A stretch of 10,677 nucleotides of DNA. It comes from Candidatus Kapaibacterium sp. Lineage in GTDB: Bacteria > Bacteroidota > Ignavibacteria > Kapaibacteriales > UBA2268. The position numbers were made by a program, and so were the translations under genes. Positions 1 to 7,223 of this stretch are shown one piece after another. Numbering within the stretch: position 1 is the first letter of the stretch; the number at the start of each line of letters is the position of its first letter. The notes beneath the pieces were generated by a model. It was not told the origin of the DNA, searched no databases, and saw only the letters and a list, made by a program, of their open reading frames with translations. The stretch covers positions 1 through 10,677 of the forward strand of contig CALHRB010000338.1 in NCBI GenBank assembly GCA_938038165.1, read 5' to 3'.

Positions 1-1
1 T

Positions 2-82
2 TGGAATCAAAGAAAAAATCAGCCAGAAATCCAAAGGTCTTTTGGAATTTTGCCGAGCATAGGCATAAGTTTTGAATTTTAA
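2..82 (+). CDS. Possible C-terminal end of an outer membrane beta-barrel protein (partial, 5' end outside window)
   Basis: Reading in the second frame gives 26 open codons ending in a TAA at 80-82. The last residues read FGILPSIGISFEF, an alternating hydrophobic strand ending in phenylalanine, which is how outer membrane beta-barrels typically end. That pattern and the convergent arrangement with the OmpA-family gene are the only evidence. The other two plus frames are also open for 19-24 codons (stops at 58-60 and 73-75), so the frame is not proven. The stretch could simply be non-coding. Confidence 0.3.
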   Translation, partial: WNQRKNQPEIQRSFGILPSIGISFEF

Positions 83-100
83 TTAAATTCTAATCTGAAG

Positions 101-149
101 AAAAAAATTCCGGGATTTAAAGTAAATTAAGTCTATAACTCCTGGAATT
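101..149 (-). terminator. Candidate rho-independent terminator for the OmpA-family gene
   Basis: Positions 106-115 and 140-149 form a 10-bp inverted repeat (aattccggga / tcctggaatt) with one G-T wobble and a 24-nt loop. Read on the minus strand, the stem is followed directly by a run of seven T (complement of 101-107), the arrangement of an intrinsic terminator. It lies about 57 nt past the minus-strand stop at 206. The long loop and AT-rich stem make it a weak example. The plus-strand reading has no T run after the stem, so it would act in one direction only. Confidence 0.45.
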
Positions 150-205
150 CATAACAACAAATATTTCTTTGGATTAATATTTTTTTCCTCATTAATCAAG
201 CTGTC

Positions 206-2359
206 TCATTTCCATTTTTTGAATAATTCTATATAAACTGTTCTTGATAAAAATCTTTCGGGTGGTGTAGAATATGAAAAGACTCCAGGTGGAAATCTAT
301 CCGAAGCGATAGCAATTTTTTCAGAAATATTAATACTTCTATCTATCTCTCTTACTAACTTTGCAACACTTTCAGCACGGGATTCCGCAAGGTTTTTATT
401 AAATGCCTGACTTCCAAGAATATCAGTAAATCCAAAGATTTTAACTTCACCACTTCTGTAATTTTCTTTTATGAACTCAGACAGTATTATTTTCGAATCC
501 TCAGGAACTTTATCACTGGCGATTCCAAACAAAGTCAATGATAATCTCTGAATTTCAACATCAGAAGTATCTATTCTTACAGGGATTTTTGCAAGGAAAG
601 TCTCTGTTTGAAAATCATTGTCTGTCATACTGAATTCAATATTAAGTGGAAAATCTGAAATCAATCCGTTATTCAACAGATTAGACAATGGTTCTTCAAT
701 TTTTTCTGGAGGTGAACCAATTCCAGAGCTCGAAAAGACAACTTTGTTATTTTGAGTAGCAGTTAATTGCCAATTTTTTATGCCGACCTTGGTAGAGCTT
801 TTTGTATTGAATTCAAGAGTTTTTGGTTCCAGATCAATTTTTTCTAAATATCTTTTACGTGTTATGGGTGCCAATATGTTGATGTCTTCCGAACTGATTT
901 CAACTCTTCTGTTTTCTGCAAATCCACTATCATTCTTTGATTGTGTAGGCTCGTTTGGCGAACAATTTATTGATTTGACATTAATATCAATTCTGTTACT
1001 ATCAATTTTCCAAACATCTATTAATAATTTCTTGATTTTTTCAGCTCTTTTGAGTGCCAAATTACAATCTGCTTTTTCGGAGACTGAATCAGCAAATCCC
1101 GATAACCTGACAGAAGCAGTTGGATTTTCTTTCATCCTTGAACCTATAATATTCATAATATTCCAATGAAAATTAAGTGAAGAAATCTCAAGACTTTCTT
1201 CAGAGAATTTTGCTGGGTCGGTGTTTATTCTATAATAATCTTCTATTTCATCAGAATTTTCCTTGAAAAACACTATTGGTAGCAACGGAAAAGCTTGTGT
1301 AACAAATCTTGTGCCGGCATAAACAAGTGGAGTATTTAATTCAAGAATTGCGATAGGTTTCGATTTTTTAAAAAGTGTGTCAGTTCTTTTTGTTAATTCT
1401 GTTATAATTACAAGATTTTTTTCAGTCCTTTCTTTCAATTCAGTATTAATTTCTTTGCCTTTTTTAACGAACGATTGTTCAATATTATCTCTGACCACTA
1501 TAACGGTATCGAAGATAGACTTTCTTAATTTTTTAAAGATATCTTCCGGCGGTTTTGGTTTAGTTGGCAATGGTGAATATTTGAAAGCAATTCCAAAGCA
1601 TAGATTGTTAATTTTCCAAAATCTGGTTTTAACTAATTCTGATAATCCCTTAAAATAAAATATTTCGGGTGATATCATAAAGCTTCTTTCCTTGTTCAAT
1701 GGAAAATTAAGATTTGCTCCGAAATTAATTCCAGCATTAACGCTATTAGATTGCATTATTTCGCCAGATGACTCGTTGCGTGTCCTTTTTTCAGTATCAA
1801 CAAATACGCCTCTGTCCTTTGGCTCAATTATGGTTTCTTTCTGTTCATAATCCTTTTGAATCAGATAACCAGCATATCCACCAAAAATAATGTTTAAAAA
1901 GTTAAAAGGCTTGAAAATCAGATATGGATTAATATTTAAAACATTGATTTTCGTATCAATTGTATGCTCAAAGACCCCTTGCGAAATAGATGTATCTACT
2001 TTTACTATGGTATTTTCTGTTGATACTAATTTTGCTCCTATTGATGAAAAAGAAATACGAAGACCTAAGCCCAGTGAGAAAGGAAGAGGCAGTTCATATA
2101 AAAAACCAAAAGAATTGCCACTTCCTTTTCCATCGTTAAACCTTGGACAACAATTCGGAACTTCCGGGAGACTTCTAAAATCAACGTTATGAATGTTTAA
2201 ATTGTAATTATAAAAGATTCCAAGAACCTGTCTGTTAGCCAAAGAATCCTCTTGAGGATGTAAGGCAGACGAAAAAAAGAAAAAAATTCCTATAATTTTT
2301 ATTAAAAACCTGTATTTTTTATTCAAGTTAAAATAATTTTCTTTTGAAATAAATAACAT
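206..2359 (-). CDS. OmpA-family outer membrane protein with two OmpA-like domains
   Basis: A 717-residue envelope protein. Residues 13-32 are a basic then hydrophobic signal peptide (NKKYRFLIKIIGIFFFFSSA). Residues about 40-265 contain amphipathic strands and a Cys70-Cys71-Pro, and look like an outer membrane barrel or porin-like domain. A lysine-rich linker (about 270-335) follows. The first OmpA-like domain (about 360-490) has GFAD at 421-424 and the helix NLALKRAEKI, with Asp424 and Arg438 in the places that bind diaminopimelate in OmpA/Pal proteins; it closes with ENRRVEI. A beta-rich, possibly Ig-like segment spans about 505-600. A second OmpA-like domain (about 605-712) has GFTD (Asp646), NLAESRAESV (Arg661) and ends SRTVYIEL. 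Expected role: tethering the outer membrane to peptidoglycan; substrate transport by the barrel is unknown. The ATG at 2359 is used, but a TTG at 2326 would give a more compact signal peptide. Monocistronic, with divergent hydG 93 nt away. Confidence 0.88.
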   Translation of the reverse strand: MLFISKENYFNLNKKYRFLIKIIGIFFFFSSALHPQEDSLANRQVLGIFYNYNLNIHNVDFRSLPEVPNCCPRFNDGKGSGNSFGFLYELPLPFSLGLGLRISFSSIGAKLVSTENTIVKVDTSISQGVFEHTIDTKINVLNINPYLIFKPFNFLNIIFGGYAGYLIQKDYEQKETIIEPKDRGVFVDTEKRTRNESSGEIMQSNSVNAGINFGANLNFPLNKERSFMISPEIFYFKGLSELVKTRFWKINNLCFGIAFKYSPLPTKPKPPEDIFKKLRKSIFDTVIVVRDNIEQSFVKKGKEINTELKERTEKNLVIITELTKRTDTLFKKSKPIAILELNTPLVYAGTRFVTQAFPLLPIVFFKENSDEIEDYYRINTDPAKFSEESLEISSLNFHWNIMNIIGSRMKENPTASVRLSGFADSVSEKADCNLALKRAEKIKKLLIDVWKIDSNRIDINVKSINCSPNEPTQSKNDSGFAENRRVEISSEDINILAPITRKRYLEKIDLEPKTLEFNTKSSTKVGIKNWQLTATQNNKVVFSSSGIGSPPEKIEEPLSNLLNNGLISDFPLNIEFSMTDNDFQTETFLAKIPVRIDTSDVEIQRLSLTLFGIASDKVPEDSKIILSEFIKENYRSGEVKIFGFTDILGSQAFNKNLAESRAESVAKLVREIDRSINISEKIAIASDRFPPGVFSYSTPPERFLSRTVYIELFKKWK

Positions 2360-2370
2360 ATAATAAGCTA

Positions 2371-2378
2371 CAAATATA
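2371..2378 (-). promoter_or_regulatory. Possible Bacteroidota-type -7 element for the OmpA-family gene
   Basis: The minus strand reads TATATTTG, an exact match to the TAnnTTTG -7 consensus of Bacteroidota sigma factors. No TTTG -33 element is found 19-21 nt further upstream, so only half of the promoter is present. Its end is 11 nt from the ATG at 2359, which would leave a leader of only a few bases. With the TTG start at 2326 the leader would be about 40 nt. Confidence 0.25.
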
Positions 2379-2452
2379 GCTTAAAGAAAACTATTTTACT
2401 AATAAAATTAGATATTTAGCGTCCTTTATCCCGAAATCAAAATTGGTTTAAT

Positions 2453-3844
2453 ATGTACTTTATTGATGAAAATTATTTACATCAGCTCATTGATAACAAA
2501 GTTAACGTCGAGGATACTCTGGTTGATGATATATTAGCCAAAGCAAAAGAGCTCAATGGTTTGAATCTTGAAGAAGTTGCAACCCTTTTAAATATAGAAG
2601 ACAAAGGAAATTTAAATAAATTATTCTCAACAGCACTTTTCATTAAAGAAGAAATCTACGGTAACCGTTTAGTTCTTTTTGCTCCACTATACATATCTAA
2701 TTTTTGTTCCAATAACTGCCTCTATTGTGGCTTCAGGGCAGATAATAAAGCAATAGAACGAACCACTTTATCACTTGAACAAATCAAGGAAGAAACCAAA
2801 GCTATCCTGGAACAGGGGCATAAAAGAATTCTGATGTTAATGGGAGAAAATCACAAAGAAACTGGTCTTGACTTCCTCATTGCTGCTATTGATGCTGTTT
2901 ATAGTGTTAGAGATTCAAAACAAAGTTCAATCAGAAGAATAAATATCGAAATTGCTCCACTGACTGATAGTGAATTTAAAGTTCTTAATGATGTTAAAAT
3001 CGGAACATACACTGTCTTTCAGGAAACTTACCATTATGAAACTTATAAAAAGATGCACCCGTCCGGTAAAAAATCCGATTATCAATGGAGACTTTTCACA
3101 ATGGACAGGGCTTTGTCAAATGGTATGGCAGATGTAGGCATTGGTGCTCTTTTTGGATTATATGATTACAGGTTTGAAGTATTAGCTTTAATACAACATT
3201 CAAAATATTTAGATGAAAAATATGGGATTGGTCCCCATACTATATCGGTTCCAAGAATAAAGCCAGCAATGAATGCACCTGCTTCTCAATATATCCCGCA
3301 TCAGGTTTCTGACATTGATTTTAAAAAACTGGTTGCCGTTATCCGTTGTGCTGTTCCATATACAGGGATGATACTTTCAACAAGGGAACCAAAAGAACTC
3401 CGCTCTGAGCTTTTCAATTACGGGATTTCTCAGATAAGTGCTGGATCTAAAACTAACATTGGTGGTTATAAGCAAGCCTTGGGCAGTTTTTCGGAAATTG
3501 GTCAATTTAGCCTTAATGATTGCCGCACTTCTGGTGAAGTAATTCAAGATGTGATAAAACAAGGTTACATTCCCTCGTTTTGCACTGCTTGCTATAGGTT
3601 AGGCAGAGTTGGGGAAGATTTTATGGATCAGGCTAAACCCGGATTAATTAAGTTATTCTGTCAACCCAATGCTTTGACAACACTCAAAGAATATTTGATT
3701 GACTATGCAGACGAGGAAACAAAACGTCTTGGCGAAAAACTGATACAAAAAGAACTTGACACAATCCCCAATGAAAACATTAAAAAGAAAACCAAAGAAT
3801 TTCTTTCTCTTATAGATAAAGGCAATCGAGACCTTTATTTTTAA
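2453..3844 (+). CDS. hydG: [FeFe]-hydrogenase H-cluster maturase HydG (radical SAM tyrosine lyase)
   Basis: HydG cleaves tyrosine with S-adenosylmethionine chemistry to yield p-cresol plus the CO and CN- ligands, delivered as an Fe(CO)2(CN)-cysteine synthon to the H-cluster of [FeFe]-hydrogenase. The radical SAM cluster motif CX3CX2C is at Cys85, Cys89 and Cys92. The C-terminal auxiliary-cluster motif CX2CX22C is at Cys377, Cys380 and Cys403; this motif separates HydG from the related thiamine enzyme ThiH. Family blocks FQETYHYETY (189-198), HPSGKKSDY (202-210), DVGIGALFGLYD (227-238) and VPYTGMIL (301-308) are all intact. Length (463 aa) is normal. The ATG at 2453 has no Shine-Dalgarno sequence, as with most genes here. 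No hydE, hydF or hydA lies in the window. murE follows after 75 nt on the same strand; cotranscription is possible but no functional link is known. Confidence 0.96.
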   Translation: MYFIDENYLHQLIDNKVNVEDTLVDDILAKAKELNGLNLEEVATLLNIEDKGNLNKLFSTALFIKEEIYGNRLVLFAPLYISNFCSNNCLYCGFRADNKAIERTTLSLEQIKEETKAILEQGHKRILMLMGENHKETGLDFLIAAIDAVYSVRDSKQSSIRRINIEIAPLTDSEFKVLNDVKIGTYTVFQETYHYETYKKMHPSGKKSDYQWRLFTMDRALSNGMADVGIGALFGLYDYRFEVLALIQHSKYLDEKYGIGPHTISVPRIKPAMNAPASQYIPHQVSDIDFKKLVAVIRCAVPYTGMILSTREPKELRSELFNYGISQISAGSKTNIGGYKQALGSFSEIGQFSLNDCRTSGEVIQDVIKQGYIPSFCTACYRLGRVGEDFMDQAKPGLIKLFCQPNALTTLKEYLIDYADEETKRLGEKLIQKELDTIPNENIKKKTKEFLSLIDKGNRDLYF

Positions 3845-3919
3845 TGTCAGAAAATTATTATCTTTTCTCTTGAAACATTTAATTAATTTGCAAACTTTAA
3901 AAAAGCAGATTTTGTCTAA

Positions 3920-5425
3920 ATGAAAAAATTAAACGCCCTGCTGAAAAATATCGTAATAAGTAATTATACCGGTAATTTAGATTTAAACATAACTGGTTTG
4001 CAATATGATTCCAGAAAGATACAACCCGGCAACCTATTTATTGCAAACACAGGAGAAAAATTTGATGGTCATCTTTTCGTAGAAAGTGCTTTTTCTTTAG
4101 GGGCAGCCGCTTCTATTGTTGATGAAAATTATATTGTCCCTGATGTTTTAACAAATCAAACTATAATAAAAGTTCCTAATACAAGAAAAACTCTGGCAAT
4201 TCTATCCAGAAACTGGTTCGAGGATCCGAGTAAAAAAATAAATTTAATTGGAGTAACCGGAACTAACGGCAAAACAACAATAACATACCTACTAAAATCA
4301 ATTTTTGATTATGCAGGTCATAAAACAGGATTAATTGGAACAACAGGCATTCTGATAAGCAACAAGATGATTCCAGCCACACTCACAACACCCGAATCTC
4401 TCGAACTATATTCATTACTTTCACAAATGAGAGATGAAAAAGTAGAATATGTTTTTATGGAGGTTTCTTCCCACTCACTCGATCAATACAGAGTTGAAGG
4501 TATTAGCTTTAAAGCCGGAATTTTTACCAATCTAACACTTGATCATCTTGATTATCATTCCACCATGGAGGAATATGCTAAAGCAAAGAAAAGGCTTTTT
4601 GATATGCTTGACGAAAATTCTATAGCTGTTGCCTTTGATAATTCAGAATACCTCGGGTATATTTTGTCAGACTGTAAGTCGAAGAAAATCTTTATTTTAG
4701 GAAGAAATGACAGCAATGACATAAAAATTTCGGACGAAAAAATCTACTTGAATCATTCAGAATATGATCTAATAGAAAAAAACAACATTAATATTTTCAA
4801 CGAAAAACAAATAAAGATTAAAACCTCTTTACTGGGTAAATTCAATATTGACAATACTGCCATAAGTTTCGTTACCGCTCTTGGACTGGGCATCGAAGAA
4901 AATCTTGCTATAGCATCGCTCAAAAATGCTAATGGTGCACCAGGTAGGATGCAAAAAATTAGTTTAAAAAATGGAGCAACGGCTATAGTTGACTATGCTC
5001 ATACGCCCGATGCGCTCGAAAAAGCTTTAAAAGCTTGCAGAGAAATCTTAAATTCCAATAATAACGAAAGCAAAGGGAGATTGATATCTGTTTTTGGCTG
5101 CGGTGGAGATCGGGATAAAAGTAAAAGACCGATTATGGGCAAAATCTCAGCTGAATTAGCCGATTTTACTTTTATAACCAGCGATAATCCAAGAACCGAA
5201 GATCCCGACAGAATTGTTAAGCAAATTTATTCTGGTATTAGCCCCGAAGGAAAAAAGACTGTCAGAATGATTTCAGCACGTCAGGAGGCAATTGAGGCTG
5301 CTCTTGAGTTCTCTAAAAAAGGTGATTTTATTTTAATTGCAGGAAAAGGTCACGAAAAATATCAAATAATCGGAACCGAAAAAATACATTTTGACGACGT
5401 TGAAATTTTAGAAAAATTCACCTGA
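3920..5425 (+). CDS. murE: UDP-N-acetylmuramoyl-L-alanyl-D-glutamate--2,6-diaminopimelate ligase MurE
   Basis: A cytoplasmic Mur ligase that adds the third stem-peptide residue to UDP-MurNAc-L-Ala-D-Glu using ATP. The N-terminal UDP-binding domain includes LQYDSRKIQPGNLF (27-40). The central ATPase domain has the P-loop GVTGTNGKTT (111-120, Lys118), TTPES (156-160), the EVSSHSL motif (181-187) and YAKAKKRLF (219-227), in which Lys223 sits where the carbamylated lysine is expected. The C-terminal domain has VDYAHTPDAL (357-366), GCGGDRDKSKRP (393-404), DNPR (422-425) and GKGHEKYQ (475-482). DNPR is the signature of meso-diaminopimelate specificity rather than lysine, so a Gram-negative type peptidoglycan is predicted. 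Length (501 aa) is normal. The usual dcw-cluster partners (ftsI, murF, mraY) are absent on both sides, so this copy sits apart from a dcw cluster. Its stop lies 4 nt from the stop of the convergent helical-protein gene. Confidence 0.96.
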   Translation: MKKLNALLKNIVISNYTGNLDLNITGLQYDSRKIQPGNLFIANTGEKFDGHLFVESAFSLGAAASIVDENYIVPDVLTNQTIIKVPNTRKTLAILSRNWFEDPSKKINLIGVTGTNGKTTITYLLKSIFDYAGHKTGLIGTTGILISNKMIPATLTTPESLELYSLLSQMRDEKVEYVFMEVSSHSLDQYRVEGISFKAGIFTNLTLDHLDYHSTMEEYAKAKKRLFDMLDENSIAVAFDNSEYLGYILSDCKSKKIFILGRNDSNDIKISDEKIYLNHSEYDLIEKNNINIFNEKQIKIKTSLLGKFNIDNTAISFVTALGLGIEENLAIASLKNANGAPGRMQKISLKNGATAIVDYAHTPDALEKALKACREILNSNNNESKGRLISVFGCGGDRDKSKRPIMGKISAELADFTFITSDNPRTEDPDRIVKQIYSGISPEGKKTVRMISARQEAIEAALEFSKKGDFILIAGKGHEKYQIIGTEKIHFDDVEILEKFT

Positions 5426-5429
5426 AAAA

Positions 5430-5864
5430 TTACTTTTTGTTACTTTTACTCTTCAATGTATTTTGAATTTCTTTGAGCAGAGCCAAATCTGAGGCAAGAT
5501 CATACATATTTCTATAAGACCCCTGAGTATTGGCAAAATATAAATCCTGAAATCTTTTTTTTATTACCTTATCATCCAAATTCGAAATTATAGAAAAGAT
5601 TTGTGATTTCATTTTTTCAAATGAACTTATGATTTCCCTTTCCATTTTGCCGATTGCTGATGGGTCGGTTGCGGCTTTTTTAATAGATTGATTTAAATTT
5701 CTAAAATAAGTTCCTTCAAAAATCAATTCATTCATTTGCTCCGAAAATCCATAAGATGCTGAAATTTCCAAAAGTATTGCCAAATCGGAACGTTTTCTTA
5801 AAGCATTACCACTAAAATAATCTAAAAATTCGAGAACTTGTTCTGTATCCTGGGAAATATTCAT
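5430..5864 (-). CDS. Conserved-looking helical protein of unknown function
   Basis: I do not recognise this 144-residue protein. It has no signal peptide, membrane segment or cysteine, and appears almost entirely alpha-helical and charged: a first helical region around VLEFLDYFSG and SDLAILLEIS, a middle region (MNELIFEGTYFRNLNQSIKK), then a long helix around MEREIISSFEKMKSQIF and a lysine-rich end (KSKSNKK). It is probably cytoplasmic. I chose the ATG at 5864, two bases past the stop of the lipoprotein gene. A TTG at 5870 would overlap that stop by 4 nt (TTGA) and add two residues. Either way the gene is translationally adjacent to the lipoprotein gene and is the last of the minus-strand group. 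Real coding is supported by the clean open frame and tight spacing; function is unknown. Confidence 0.75.
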   Translation of the reverse strand: MNISQDTEQVLEFLDYFSGNALRKRSDLAILLEISASYGFSEQMNELIFEGTYFRNLNQSIKKAATDPSAIGKMEREIISSFEKMKSQIFSIISNLDDKVIKKRFQDLYFANTQGSYRNMYDLASDLALLKEIQNTLKSKSNKK

Positions 5865-5866
5865 AA

Positions 5867-6493
5867 TCAATATTGAATTGTGGCTAAAACTGAATTGAAA
5901 ATTTCGTTTACCTTACTAAAACCCGGAGGTTGATTATTCCTGATATTCATTGGGACGATCGAAAATTCATAGTATTCATCAATTGATGAAATAAAAACGG
6001 CAGTTTTACTAATATTTGCTGAACCTGGAGCAGTAAACTGATATTCTGCAAATAGTTGCGGACCAATACTTATGAGATTGTATTTCCCAACTTGTTTGAC
6101 TGAGCCACCTGTTTTTTGAACCCGTTTATCAAAACTTAATCGGGCTAAACCGAGCAGACCTTCTTTTTTTATGACCGAACTTTTGGCTTCTGTGATTCTT
6201 AAATTTGAGAATACAAGGGAGAGGCTATAATCTGGATTAACAGCAACAGCAAAAATTTCCGGCGAGGAATTTTTGCTTACGTCAACAAGGAACCAATCTT
6301 TTGGGAGGAATGCAATCATATCCCCTTTTTTTGACCTTATGTATTCATCAGACATTTCTATTGTCGGTTTTGGACTTAATTGAATATTTATAATTTCGGA
6401 ATCATCCTGAATATTATCTTTTTTGACTATAATGCAACCTGATAAAAACATCAAGAATAAAAAAAACAACTTGACTTTTTTGATTACGATCAT
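5867..6493 (-). CDS. Predicted lipoprotein, possibly with a PsbP/Mog1-like fold
   Basis: The 208-residue product starts with a lysine-bearing n-region and hydrophobic core ending in the lipobox LSGC (17-20), so Cys20 should be lipidated and the protein held at the inner or outer membrane facing the periplasm. The mature part begins with a polar linker (about 25-55) and then alternates strands: GDMIAFLPKDWFLVDV (57-72), FAVAVNPDYSLSLVFSNL (81-98), TAVFISSIDEYYEFSIVPMN (164-183), and a final helix with VNEIFNSVLATIQ. The 'LPKDW' block plus a late strand and closing helix resembles the PsbP/Mog1/DUF1795 fold; this is a pattern judgement only. A run of nine A (minus strand, 6497-6505) sits three bases before the ATG and may assist initiation in place of a Shine-Dalgarno site. 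It lies 43 nt after the DUF1684 gene and abuts the helical-protein gene. Confidence 0.8.
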   Translation of the reverse strand: MIVIKKVKLFFLFLMFLSGCIIVKKDNIQDDSEIINIQLSPKPTIEMSDEYIRSKKGDMIAFLPKDWFLVDVSKNSSPEIFAVAVNPDYSLSLVFSNLRITEAKSSVIKKEGLLGLARLSFDKRVQKTGGSVKQVGKYNLISIGPQLFAEYQFTAPGSANISKTAVFISSIDEYYEFSIVPMNIRNNQPPGFSKVNEIFNSVLATIQY

Positions 6494-6536
6494 TTGTTTT
6501 TTTTTAAGATAATGATAAAAATTTAATATAAGGAAT

Positions 6537-7223
6537 TCATTTCAATTTAAAAATCTTTTCACCGGCTTTAATAGAAATTTTCAATTGATTTTCTTTAGGT
6601 ACAATAGGACAGCTATATTTTGGATTGTAAGCACAATAAGGATTATAAGCAAGGTTGAAGTCTAAATCATAAACATCAGTCATATTTTTTCTTTCAATAT
6701 CAAGATATCTTCCTCCTGCGTAAGTTGTCTTGTTATTAGTTTTATCAGTAAATGGAACAAAAAAATACTCTTGATTTTTTATTGGTAGATAAGCAGTAAG
6801 ATAATAAATTTTCTTTGAATAAATGAATTCAAGTTTGCCGTAGCGAATCATTTTTCTAAAATCATTTTTGGTAGTAAGCATATCAATTGTATCATTTTTA
6901 TCAAAAAGAATGAGCCTGGCACGAAATTTAAAAGATAAATCAGGAGGATAATAATTCAGCCCCTTGAATTTCATCTTTGTTAGTTCAAGCAATGGGGAAT
7001 CTTTGTCATTTTTAAAAAATTCGTCCTTTTCTTTTCTTTCCTTAATAATAAATTCATTATACCCCTGATTAACTATATTTTTTTTTGATTCTACATTGGA
7101 AAAAAAAATAAAAAAGATCATCAAATAGAGAACAATCAGGTTTAATCCTATATTTCGCGAAATAAAGGGCTTAATATTCTTCGACGTGAAGAGAACCACT
7201 TTTTTTCTTGGAATGTTTGACAT
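6537..7223 (-). CDS. DUF1684 domain-containing protein with N-terminal membrane anchor or signal
   Basis: Residues about 60-226 match the DUF1684 family as I know it: KDSPLLELTKMKFKGLNYYPPD (74-95), the strand block ending in VPFTDKT (156-162), TYAGGRYLD (167-175), and the hallmark DLDFNLAYNPYCAYNPKYSC (186-205) followed by P-ENQL and a closing IKAGEK. The biochemical function of this family is not known to me. The protein starts with a basic stretch (PRKKVVLFTSKNIKP) and a hydrophobic segment at about 24-41, so it is probably exported or anchored. The ATG at 7223 overlaps the reductase gene by 53 nt; the next ATG (codon 35, 7121) would remove the basic n-region and most of the hydrophobic segment, so the upstream start is preferred. 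The conserved Cys197 and Cys205 could be disulfide or metal ligands. Two 9-base homopolymers lie in its 5' part. Confidence 0.88.
   Translation of the reverse strand: MSNIPRKKVVLFTSKNIKPFISRNIGLNLIVLYLMIFFIFFSNVESKKNIVNQGYNEFIIKERKEKDEFFKNDKDSPLLELTKMKFKGLNYYPPDLSFKFRARLILFDKNDTIDMLTTKNDFRKMIRYGKLEFIYSKKIYYLTAYLPIKNQEYFFVPFTDKTNNKTTYAGGRYLDIERKNMTDVYDLDFNLAYNPYCAYNPKYSCPIVPKENQLKISIKAGEKIFKLK

Noticed and set aside
780..2192. Plus-strand open frames of 93-129 codons opposite the OmpA-family gene
   Set aside because: They lie antisense to a clearly coding frame with recognisable domains, encode low-complexity hydrophobic sequence and show no family motif; they are shadows of the real gene.
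3377..3562. Minus-strand open frame of 61 codons inside hydG
   Set aside because: Antisense to conserved HydG sequence, no motif and no separate start signal.
3845..3919. Promoter or riboswitch between hydG and murE
   Set aside because: Only 75 nt, no full TAnnTTTG box (TTAATTTG is one base off) and no stable stem; not enough to call.
5415..5440. Bidirectional terminator between murE and the convergent helical-protein gene
   Set aside because: Only 4 nt separate the stops, and I found no inverted repeat there; termination must occur inside the opposing genes or by another mechanism.
6494..6536. T9 run between the DUF1684 and lipoprotein genes as a terminator
   Set aside because: Relative to the minus-strand transcript it is an A run, not a U run, and no stem precedes it.
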